DNA from: Bromus sterilis
Taxonomy: Eukaryota > Streptophyta > Magnoliopsida > Poales > Poaceae
Direction of reading: 5' to 3'
DNA: 64,000 nucleotides
NCBI GenBank assembly: GCA_950022295.1
Contig: OX465601.1
Coordinates: forward strand, 119,307,501 to 119,371,500
The notes beneath the pieces are model-generated. The model was not told where the DNA came from. It did not search any database and saw only the letters and a program-made list of their open reading frames with translations. Both the position numbers and the translations under genes were made by a program. Shown here in pieces: positions 47,719 through 58,140 of this stretch (position 1 is the stretch's first letter; the number at the start of each line of letters is the position of its first letter).

Positions 47719-47938
47719 CAATGGTAGCAAATGCAGAAGGAAGAAGAATGCGAGCAGCGTTCCGGCCACGGACACGTAGGAGATAGTCATAGCACCAAAA
47801 ACCCTCCTCTGAGGAAGAGGAGGAAGGCATCAATGCTGCACCACGACGGCCACCGCGAGAAGAGCGCGGTGTACGACCACCGCGGCCATGGCGAACCGGG
47901 CCGCGGCTAGTTATACCTGCACCTCGCTTTGGCCCCAT
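47719..47938 (-). pseudogene. N-terminal part of the antisense B3-like gene of T2
   Basis: Minus-strand ATG at 47938; reads a basic Ser/Arg-rich start, then SSSEEGFWCYDYLLRVRGRN and AARILLPSAFATIV, ending at the L array. It completes the 31098-31509 fragment. The N-terminal B3-like strand and LP turn are intact. The start matches the T1 ATG at 24415. Confidence 0.6.
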
Positions 47939-48390
47939 GAGAAGATGAAGAAGAGGAGCAAGATGGGAAAAGGACGAACATTGATGCAAGATGAAAGAGA
48001 GGGGTCTACATATAGTGCAAACCCAAGGGCACGTAGAAGCCCAGACGATGGCAGCAATTAAATCAAAGACCGAGCATGCCGAGCGATTCGAACTCCGAGA
48101 CAAAGATGCCTTCACACGGGAAGCACAGTGCGCTGGACGCGTCAAATCTCGCGCGTTTTCAATGCGCGCATCGGTAACTCAACAGGCGGCTGCAGCACGC
48201 TACAAAGCCATCATTATGACCGGTCATGAAGACATGACGGTTCGCAGACAGAGCATCTTTGACGTACATTCAACAAGGAGATCGTCATCCTTGTCAAGAG
48301 GAGATATATCAAAGTGGCAACACAAAATAAAGTGCAGCTTGCGAGGATCGTTTTTTCACTGATCCAAATACATTTACAAAAATATATTTA
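47939..48390. other. Upstream region of T2's antisense gene
   Basis: Collinear with T1 24416-24864. The position of T1's TATA box reads TATATGTAG (minus strand, 48006-48014), a weaker match. No ORF supported. Confidence 0.5.
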
Positions 48391-49766
48391 ACTCCCATCG
48401 GGAGCGTATCCACCCATGAGAGTTTCGGGTGCTTCCTCACCTAGAAGAAAAAGACGTGCTCGAGTGATTACTCGCACCCATGAGAGTTTCGGGTGCTCCC
48501 TCACCTAGAAGAAAAAGACGTGCTCGAGTGATTACTCGCACCCATGAGAGTTTTGGGTGCTCCCTCACCACGACACGCGATAAGAAGACCTGCGCTCGCC
48601 AAATCATACGGTCCAAGAGTATCGGGTGCTCCCTCACCCCGAGAGCGAAGGCGATACTCTAGTGAATACTCGCAGAACTTTGAGTACCCGAGCACTCGAA
48701 GACTTCCTGAGCAAGTACTTCTCTACATTACTCCTCGCCCGAGCACTCGACAAAGCTCCGCGAGTGACCGCTAAAACAGCTCACTTGATCGTTTGTTCCA
48801 AGTGGGTGCATTACTAACTAGGCTCCGTGCCTCGATAAAAACACATATTCCTGGAACACGATACATTGTGCCCAGATGCCATGCAAGCTTAGCATGTAGG
48901 TAAGACCCCGCTGCGCAGATCGGCCGGGCCGGGACTTGCCGTAGAGCGATTTCACTCCCAATCTTTTCCATGCGCTTGCATGTTAGAAAAATCCGGGCGG
49001 ACGCGCCTAGGCTACGAACTTTACTGGCGGCAACTGATCACTGTAAGACCTACAACGGCATGACTTTTTCTCGACACCAGTGTTCCAAACTCATGTCGAG
49101 GGACGTGAGTTTGATTGGGCTACTACGGTATTTTCCACTAGCGCAATTCACCAAGCCTCGACCAGTCGACTCCTTGGGCCCTTTCAGCTTAGCATTCCCT
49201 CGAAACAGGTTTTGTCATGGCCCTAGACTGCCAGCGACCCGCGGTTGAACCGTGCATACATTGAAACGACGCAAGAATGGACTCGAGTCCCTGCGCGACT
49301 CTGTACTCGGGGGGCTACTGACGACGGGGTGACCCCACGACTCCTATGGATGGGCCTAACCGGTGTACGCGAAGACAGAAGGCCCACAAAGATGCTGCCT
49401 GGGCCCAGCCTTGGCCCACTAAGTGGCACTGACGTAGGAGTCCGCGACTCGTAAGGAAGGTGCAAACCTGTCGTGCGGTACAAGATCAGGGTTAGGAAAT
49501 ACTATCTGTAATCTAGGACGGACTCCCCGAAACCTAGCTTAGTATATAAAGGCTAGGAGGGGAGGCGTCAAGGACAACCAACACACAATCTGTAACCCTA
49601 GCCTTGTGTGCATTAGCCTTGGCCTTCCCTGTAATCGCATCTCCAAGAAATAATATCGAGCAGGAACGTATCTTCCTGTTAGCCGATGAGCTATCGTCCA
49701 ACCTGTGCCTCTCATGACTAACCCAGGGTCCCTGACCATGGGATATGTCGGGGTTGATCCCCGTCA
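48391..49766 (+). repeat. T LTR 'c' (3' LTR of T2)
   Basis: About 1376 bases ending GATCCCCGTCA. Tandem units at about 48415, 48480 and 48543. TATA box TATATAAA at 49543-49550. It is followed directly by A3 LTR sequence, so this is the right edge of the T group. Confidence 0.82.
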
Positions 49767-50831
49767 GTAGCTATTTGATGTTCTCCTCCCCTCTTTGTTC
49801 TTCATGGTTTAGACCTCGTGAGCTGCCCTACATGATCGAGGAACATATGTAATCTTTCTGCTGTTGCTATGCTGAGTTTGCTGGGATCTGATGGATTATG
49901 AGACTATGTTCAGATTGTGTTTGAGTAATATATTTGATTCTCCTCTTTTATATTTATGTTCTTGAGTAATTCTTGCATGTTCTCCATTGCTGTTTATTGC
50001 TTTGGCCAAGTAGTAGGTAGTGACTCCAAGAGGGAGCGTTATGCATGATTGTGGGTTCATGCCCCCTGATGACTAGCTTGAGTGACAGAAACATGAGTCT
50101 AGGGGATGTGATGTTGGCACAAGGGAGAAAACAACGGTGCTTGTACTTGCGGGTGCAAGGATTGTTTACTTTACGCAAAGTTCTTTAATGTAGTTGTCTG
50201 TTTCTTTGAGTTTACACTTTGGGTGGGATTCGCAACTTTATACCAGCGAGATGTTCTGGATAGATATCTCAAGGTGGATGATTAGTAGGTAGATGCAGAT
50301 GGATTTTGGTCTACTTGTCTTGGCGTACCGCCCAAGCTTTTGATCCTCTTCCTTTCTTTATAGCATAGTTAGCATTGGTTTTCGCACATAATCCTGTCAA
50401 ATTCCCAGCTGTAATTTGTTTACCTCGCATGGCTATTTTATCGTCTTTTGGGAGAGAGACATCACTAGTGAACATCATGGAACCCCGGTCCATATTTCCA
50501 ATACTGTTTACACCCGCTATCAATTTACTGCTTTATTTACTTTTCCGTTGCTATCACTACCATTATTATCCCGTGCGTTTTATCGTTTGTAAAAAACAAG
50601 GCCGGAGGGATTGACAACCTCTCTGAAACCATTGGGAGCAAAGTTATCTGCTATGTGTGCAGGTCCACGTCAACCGCCTATCTGGTGCCGTTGTCACCTT
50701 CCTGTCATTGCCGGAGTCCTACCGGAGACAAACCTTGGTATCTTCACCGAGGTAAATTTGCTGCTGTCTACATCTCAACCTTACACTTTGGGTAACCAAC
50801 GAGGGGCGAGAAGTAAACTCTCGCGACATCA
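49767..50831 (+). repeat. A3: 3' part of an A-family LTR
   Basis: Aligns with A1 LTR from GTAGCTATGTGATG (9317) to its end, so the T group was inserted inside this LTR. The first ~0.6 kb of the LTR must lie left of the T group, outside the window. It ends in a 6-bp hairpin (GCGAGA 50806-50811 with TCTCGC 50819-50824) and then GACATCA. It is followed by A4 sequence in opposite orientation, so it is best read as the 3' LTR of a plus-strand element inserted in A4. Confidence 0.75.
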
Positions 50832-52850
50832 GGCCTCAATGGCTCTTTCTATTTCTCTCATTTTTCCTCTTTGGGATATTTTCATTTTGCCCTCTTTGGT
50901 ATCTTTTCCTCACTTTCTGGGCAACACTCTATATTTATCAAGAATATAGGAGATCTTTCACACTTTACAAAGGTACTCACATAAAGAAGATGTAGCTATC
51001 ATGATGAAAATGTATGCCTCTGCCAGGGTAGTAGGATATGCAATAATACTAGCGCGTCATGTAGCAATGATTAGGGCAAGGCCCAACTAGCATGCGGCTC
51101 ATCGATCAAGCAAGTGGCATGTATGACATGAAGATCAACTCATGAGAAGGTGGATGTTGCATGGCAATGTATCTCGGAAATGCTATGGAAATGCCTTGAT
51201 AGGTAGGTATGGTGGCTGTTTTGAGGAAAGATATAAGGAGGTTTATGATGACACAACACATCATGCCAAGGGTTTCGATGTACCAGCGAAGGTGGATGCC
51301 AACTCTCGGAGTGAGAAGGAGGCAATGCATGGTACAGGAGAGGCTAGAAAAATATGGGAAGGTGGAAGTGTCAACTTTCGAATACTCACATTTGTCCGAA
51401 GAACTCATGCACTTATTATCGGTAACTCTCAATCTAATCAGGAGGTTCTCAAAGAGACAAGTACCCCGAGGAGGAGTGTATGGGGGTTTGGTTATCCTTG
51501 CGCATCCTCGACTCATGGTACGTGAGTGTTCTCTAATATTCGAACCCTCCAGAGATTAGTGATCCATCTAGTAGCTAGAGTTCTCAATAGGGGTTTTGGT
51601 TTTCGAAAATCACACGGATTGCCCAAAATACGACATCTATCGATAATAGGCTAAATCTCTTGTCACCATAAGTTCAAACATTACTCTAATCAATACCTCA
51701 AAACTATTGCAAGTTAATACTACAAAGAGAATAGCAACTTCAACTACCTACTTTCTAGTCAAGACAGAAAACTCAGTGCAACAGGAAAACTCTCTAAACA
51801 AGATAAACATGCAACTTATAGAAAGTTTAACCTAAGAAAAAATAAAAGCTCTAGAAGAAAACTAAAGCACTATAACTAAACAGGGCAACAGCTAAGAAAA
51901 TAAAAAGAACAACTCACAGCTAAGGAAATAAGCATGCAAATCCTATGATGAGTTCTAGTTCAAGCGGAGCGTGTTTCTCTCCCACACAAAGGAAAGCTGG
52001 GGTATAACTTGTTATGAACAGCAAACAAAGCAAAAACAAAACTAAGAAAAGTAAAGAGCGAGACGCTCCAAGCATAGCACATAACGCATGAAGTGATAAA
52101 AATATAGTGAGACGAGGGACGAACTGATAATTGTTGATGAAGAAGGGGATGCACGGGGGCATCCCAAGCTTAGACGCTTGAGTCTCCTTGAATATTTATT
52201 GGGGGTGCACATGGGCATCCCCAAGCTTGAGCGTTTGACACTCCAGGATCTTCTTTCGTCATCTTCCATCGCACACTTGAAAACTCCCTTCAGACACAAC
52301 TCATCTTAAGCTGATTAGAGAGGTTAGTACCCTATTAAAATAATTTTTACCTTACTGGAAATAAAGATATTCTTGAAGAGCTACTGTTTCGCAAGATTAC
52401 CAAAAAGTTTTAGCAAAGAAAAATCAAGCTTAAGGTTTGCAAAAGTAAGGAGAGACAAAACATGGCAGAATCTGTGAAAAACAGAACAGCAGGTAATAAA
52501 GAATTTTTTAGGGATACTTATGCAACTCAAATAAAAAAACTCAGAACAGAACAGCAGGTAATAAAGAATCTTAAGCTGATTCTATAGAGAGTTCTGTGTA
52601 AAATATTCAGCTCAAAAAGATGAACCGGTAATTTTCTATGATTTTCCCGTCACGAGGACATAATCTGTTTTGTGGACAACATGTCACAACTTTCACTTCC
52701 CTTGTCATATGATGCAATACTTGGCACAAAGCTTGAAAAGTAAAGATACAATGATGTTTCTACATTAGTAACAATCATCAAGACCACTAAAAACAGAAGA
52801 AAAACATCTTGGGTTGCCTCCCAACAAGCGCTTTCTTTTACGCCTTTAAG
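50832..52850 (-). other. 3' noncoding region of A4
   Basis: Collinear with A2 145-2058. Contains about 109 extra bases (51017-51125) between two ATGTATG copies, absent from A2 and shorter in A1, and the internal polypurine doublet (degenerate at 52159-52171, good at 52216-52228). No ORF supported. Confidence 0.65.
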
Positions 52851-55800
52851 CTAGGCATAAAGCAAAAGATCAAGTTTTATCAAGAAAATAACTAGCCCGT
52901 GTGACGGACTCAAAAGGCAACTTAATATTTTCCTAGGGAAGTGTTCCATCCCTTTCTTGAGAGGGAATTGGAATTTGATATTCCCCTCTTTCATGTCAAT
53001 TACAGCACCAATGGTGCAAAGAAAAGGACGTCCTAAAATAATTGGACAAGAAGGCTCACACTCAATGTCCATAATAGTAAAATCAATGGGAACATAATTG
53101 TCATTGACAATGATAAGAACATCATCGATCTTCCCCAAAGGTTTATTTACGGAAGAATCGACAAGACGAACACCGAAAGAACAAGGATCAAAAGGTTTCA
53201 ATTCAAGCATATCATACATTCTTTTGGGCATAACAGAGGTACTAGCTCCAACATCACAAAGAGAAAAGCAAGAGAAGTTATTCAATTTGATTTCTATCAT
53301 AGGATCCCAACCATCTTCTAGCTTCCTAGGTATGGAGGCTTCTAGTCTAAGATTCTCCTCCTTAACTTTGATTAGGGCATTGGTGATATGCTCTATGAAG
53401 GCAAGATTAAGTGTGCTAGTGTGGGGGTCTCTAGACATCTTGTGTAGGAAACCAATAACTTCAGGTAAGGTGCAGTTGTCAAAATCTAGATCACTACTAT
53501 CTATCAAGGAGGCAGTGATATCATTAAGGCTCACTTGTTTGAAAGCCTCTATGTTCATAGAGTTTTCTTCATCTATGGTTGAGGTGGTAGCATCACCATT
53601 GATAGGTCCAGGTGGACTAGGGGTGTATGGGTGCTAATAGTTTGGACATCCTCAACAATTTGGATAGTGGCTACGGTGTGGTAGGTAGGAAGGCTCTTAA
53701 ATCTCTCTTCTTCCTCCCTTTCTCTAGCCCATCTCTCTTTAAGTTTGCCCAACATCCTAATGTTTTCATTAATTTGCACTTGGATAGCATTCATAGGAGT
53801 GGTTTGCCTCTCCTCGGGGGGAGAAGTTCTAATCTTAAGCATCTCAACATCATGGGCTATGTTGTCTACCTTCGAAGAGAGGATATCCAATTTGTCTAAT
53901 TTCTCTTTCACACTCTTGTTGAAGGCTTTTTGGTAGTGATAAAGTCTTTAAGCATACTCTCTAGTTCAAAAGTGGAGTTTTTTGTGCTAGGGTAAGTGTT
54001 TTTGTTCCCATAGTTGTTGGATGGGAAAGGTCTAGGATTGTTGTTACCAAAATTACTCCTATAAGCATTATTGTTGAAGTTGTTTCTAGAGATAAAGTTC
54101 ACATCTACTTGTTCTTGAGCAACCAAGGAATTTAAAGGAACATCCTGAGGATCAATAGGAGCTTGCTTGGTAAGTAGAGACATGATCAAGTCAACCTTTT
54201 CATTAAGAGAGGAGATCTCCTCGACAGAATTTACCTTCTTACCAGTTGGAGATCGTTCGGTGTGCCACTGAGAGTAGTTCAGCATCATCTCATGAAGTAG
54301 CTTCGTGGCAGCACCAAGTGTGGTGGACATAAAAGTTCCTCCTGCGACCGAGTCTAGCAGATTCCGTGAGGTAAAGTTTAAGCCTGCATAAAAAGTCTGG
54401 ATAACCATCCAAGTAGTCAAACCATGTCTAGGGCAGTTCTTAACAAGAGATTTCATACGTTCCCAAGCTTGGGAAACGTGTTCATTATCCAATTGCCTAA
54501 AATTCATAATATTACTTCTCAACTGGATAATTTTAGCAGGGGACGACCCTGCCCCTACCGTCGAGCTTACAGGCAAGCAGAGCCATTCTCTTCCCCAGAT
54601 ATCGCCTACCTTTCCGTACTTTCTTGCACTAGGCATTGTTACTGCTGCTGCTACGTTACAATCCTATTCAATTGCATAGCCTGATTTTTTCGCCCCTTGA
54701 TGTACCTTCCTTATCCTATGCTGCCTATTATAATTATGCATTATTCAGCAGTGAGCCCTACGCATTGTTAGCTAGGATTAGATAGCGGGCCGTGACCACT
54801 CAGGGGAGTGACGCGGATACAAAATATATACAACTGCAACAGGTACGGATCAATGCTGACGCCCTAGGGAACCTACAACGGCGAGACTCTACCGAGTCGC
54901 TTCGAGTTTGACTTACGAGTGGAATGGACTCGTATTTCACTCTCGTCGGCTCAGTAGCGTAGCATCACCGAGATGATACGAGGTTTACCTGTTTAGTTCA
55001 TTCCGCTGATGTCTCTGTCAAACCTCTTTATGTGTGCCATCGAGGGTGATACCTCCTGGTTTCACTTAATGGTAGGCACTCGAACCAACTAGGGCGACCC
55101 AACGGTGCCCGCGAGAGGTATATTGTCGGGAACGACAGGGAGGGTACAACCAACGTTACTGGCGCGCTTGGCCCCTGCTCGTATCTCGCGAGAGTTACCA
55201 AACCACGAAAAAGTCGAGCTCTACCAAGAGCACACGCGAGACAAGGTAAGGAGACGGTTCACCTTGTTGGTAACCGCAGTGACTTGGTGGGACGACAGGG
55301 CAGGCACCGATGTACTGGTGGTCCTGACTGCTGTCATTGACCGCGGGTCGGTTAAGTCGAGGCAACGATAACGGTTGTCACGCAGGTTAATAAAAATGCT
55401 AAATGGTTCGGCGGATGACTTGAGAGACCCGTTGGTCTGTACGCACTACCTTCACGTGGGATAAGGAGTTATGGGCTCCCCTGCGTCGTAGTTTGTCCGA
55501 AAGCTCTTCAGACGTCAGCAGTACTGCGGCCTGATCGCCGGGAAGTGGTCTTGTCTTTTTGCTGCAGCAGGTGTGTTTGGATTTGTTGTTTCTTCACCGG
55601 CCAGACTCGCACCATGCAGGAGCGTGCAAGGGTGAGGGACCTAGACCCCTTGGCGCATAGGATATAGTCCGGCGGATGGCCTCTCTACTAAGCCTAGGAT
55701 GAACTGCGATGTGTCGGATAGCCTCGGTGGGGCGTTCCCTAACAAGGTTCACGCCACCCTGGAGATCCGAGTGTGCAGGCTGAACAGTAGTGCACCCCTG

Positions 55801-57033
55801 CAGGGAGTTTAATCTATTCGAATAGCCGTGTCCACGGTAACAGGACGCTTTATGCTGAAGCTGGATCTTACCACTACAAACTATTACTATTAAACTGTAT
55901 GGTTTCGGGTTTTCTTCCTCGCAGGGAAGTCGAGGAGGGGAACTCGGAGGCATTATTATTATTAATCATTACAACTTATATTATACAATGTTGCAGCAAC
56001 TTCTGCTTCATTGTTACTTTATTGCTTTATATGAACTATTGGTTGTTTCTCTTCTCATGCTGCAAGACTCGTTGGAAGATGCTAGTCTTCGATAGGCCTA
56101 GCTTCTTACCCTTATTCTGATTTCTATCTTGCAGTCCACGATATACAGCCTCCCCTTTCCCTTTGATACAAATGCATAATGCTTAGTAGCGGACGTAAGA
56201 CTCGCGGGTATACTAGATACTCACCTGCTTTATTTCCTTTACTGTTTTGCTTGATCGGCCGCTGCAGTCGACGTTGGAGCCTTGGAGTCCAGGAGCAGGA
56301 GATCCCCGATGCCGACCACCGCAACATGAAGGTTCCCGATGCCTTCTACGACGTCGAGTTCCTCGTTGACAAGGAGTAGTTTGGAGGTTCCCAGGCAGGA
56401 GGCCTCGCCTTTTCGATCTGTTGTTATTTATGCTAGCCTTCTTAAGGCAACCTTGTATTCTTGTGTCTGTACTCAGATACTATTGCTTTCGCTAACTTTG
56501 TGCTCTTGATCTGTTGTATTCGAGCCCTCGTGGCCCCTGGCTTGTATTAAACAGCTTGTATTATTTTATTTGTAGAGTTGTGTTGTGATATCTCACCGTG
56601 AGTCCCTAATCTCGATCGTGTACCTTGCGTGTATGATTACTGTACACGGTCTGATTTTGGGGGCGTCACAATAGTACTTCCCAATAAAAGCATCCTTACA
56701 CTTGTCCCAAGAATCAATGCTATTCTTAGGTAAGGATTGCAACCACTCCTTTGCTCTTACTCTCAGGGAGAAAGGAAAAAGCTTCAGCTTGACGATGTCT
56801 CCATCTACTTCCTTGTACTTTTGCATACCACAAAGCTCAACAAAATTATTTAAGTGCAAGGCAACATCCTCTCCAGCACCTGAGAATTGATCTTTCATAA
56901 CAAGATTCAGCAAAGCAGGTTTAATTTCATAAGAAGGTGCTGAAGTGGCAGGTGGAGCAATAGGAGTGCAGATAAAGTCACTGTTGTTGTGACTAGTGAA
57001 GTCACACAACTTGGTGGTTTCATTGGAACCCAT
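52851..57033 (-). pseudogene. gag-protease of A4, frameshifted and interrupted
   Basis: Minus-strand ATG at 57033 (MGSNETTKLCDFTSHNN). The capsid region reads FSLRVRAKEWLQSLPKNSID and AFIGKYY, is broken by the insert 54541-56670, and resumes at about 54540 with AKIIQLRSNIMNFRQLDNEH. A frameshift near 53910 shifts the linker (KLKERWAREREEEERFKSL in the next frame), another lies between linker and protease, and one near 52935 scrambles the last residues. The retropepsin motif LCDVGASTSVMPK is intact. It lacks the two stops of A1, which shows those are private to A1. Product would be particle plus protease only. Confidence 0.88.
54541..56670 (+). repeat. LTR remnant inserted in A4 gag
   Basis: About 2.1 kb unrelated to A4, inserted between the PAKII and GKYY codons of gag. 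Its right end, GGGGGCGTCACA, is a typical chromovirus-like Gypsy LTR end. Near that end it shares short motifs with L LTRs: TGATCGGCCGCTG at about 56253 (L: about 62028), TCTGTACTCAGA at about 56465 (L: about 62189) and TTGTGATATC. No matching TG start or target duplication is visible on the left, so it seems 5'-truncated. No gene recognised; a 66-codon frame at 56179-56379 is not supported. Confidence 0.7.
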
Positions 57034-57152
57034 AATAGCAGCAGGTATTTTTGATAAGGGACACAAAAGTAAAAAAACTGATAGATAAACTAGCAAGACT
57101 AAAAAGCAAAGATAAAAGATAGTGTGCAACTCCCCTATCTTGTAGATTGGAG

Positions 57153-57170
57153 TCTCCGTAAACGGCGCCA
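57153..57170 (-). promoter_or_regulatory. Damaged primer-binding site of A4
   Basis: The minus strand reads TGGCGCCGTTTACGGAGA, with three differences from the A1/A2 tRNA-Asp site. The 3'-terminal TGGCGCCGTT remains. Confidence 0.8.
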
Positions 57171-57180
57171 GAAATTTGCT

Positions 57181-58140
57181 TGATACGGTGAGGAGGATAA
57201 CTCTCTCACTTCTCGTTGGTTACCCCAAGTGGAAGGTGAGATGCATCGTAGCAGCAGATTTCCCCTATGTAGAGGATAGGGTTTGTCTCCCGTAGGACTC
57301 GTAGAGATACAAGAAGGTGGTAAAGTGAACAGTGGCGCGGAGGTTGCTAACTTCGCCTGGACCTGCACACACAGAAAATACCTTTTCTCCCAACGAGTGC
57401 AGAGGAGTTGTCAATTCCTCCGGCCTTGCTGTTTACAAAGGATCAACGCAAGAGATAATAATAATGGCAACTGAAAGTAATGAACTGAAAGTAAATCAAA
57501 GATGTAAACAATGGTAGAAATATGGACCGGGGTCCCATGAAGTTCACTAGTGATGTCTCTCTCCCAAAAGATGATAAAAGTGCTAGCGAGGTAAACAAAT
57601 CACAGCTGGGCAATTGACAGGATTATAAACACACCGCAATGCTAACTATGCTACAAAAGAAAGGAAGAGGCTCAAAAGCAATGGGTAGTACGCCAAGGTA
57701 AGTAGACCAAAATGCATCTGCATCTACTACGAATTATCCACCTTGAGATATCTATCCAGAAAATGTCGATGGTATTAAGTTGTGAATCCCACCCAAAGTG
57801 CAAACTCAAAGCAACAGACACCTGCATTAAAATAACTATGCGTAAAGTAAACAATCCTTGCACCCGCAAGTACAAGCACCGTTTTTTTATAACTGGTGGC
57901 AACAACACATCCCCTAGTCTCATGTTTCCGTCACTCAAGCTAGAAATCAGGGGGCTGAACCCACAATCAAGCATAACGCTCCCTCTTGGAGTTGCAACAA
58001 ATCACTTGGCCAAAGTAAAATACGGCAACGGAGAACATGCAAGAATTTACTAAAGAACACAAATATAAAAGAGAACCAAATATATTACACATCACAATCT
58101 GAACATAATCTCATAATCCATCAGATCCCAGCAAACTCAG
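57181..58140 (-). repeat. 5' LTR of A4, inner part
   Basis: Aligns with A2 3479-4436. It starts (plus strand) TGATACGGTGAGGAGG and is interrupted at 58140 by the L element; the rest is outside the window. A hairpin is possible at its inner edge (GTGAG 57188-57192 with CTCAC 57205-57209). Confidence 0.88.

Larger units (their letters stand above)
26252..49766 (+). mobile_element. T2: 5'-truncated Tat-like element, split by the L array
   Basis: Begins inside gag sequence directly after LTR 'b', without its own LTR or primer site; the join shares GCCGCC with T1 at about 17890. It contains a gag remnant, pol with an internal deletion, hairpin repeats, spacer, antisense B3-like gene and LTR 'c' (48391-49766). 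The L array (31510-47718) interrupts the B3-like gene. Its position fits a tandem T1-T2 array damaged by an illegitimate deletion. Confidence 0.85.
50832..58140 (-). mobile_element. A4: Athila-like element, minus strand, interrupted
   Basis: Noncoding 3' region, gag-protease remnants (52851-57033), damaged primer site, and 5' LTR (57181-58140, continuing beyond the L insertion). A3's LTR abuts it on the left, an LTR remnant is inserted in gag, and an L element cuts the LTR. It lacks pol like A1. Confidence 0.85.

Noticed and set aside
55105..55371. 88-codon plus-strand frame in the LTR remnant
   Set aside because: No recognisable domain, lies in LTR sequence, no supporting copy.
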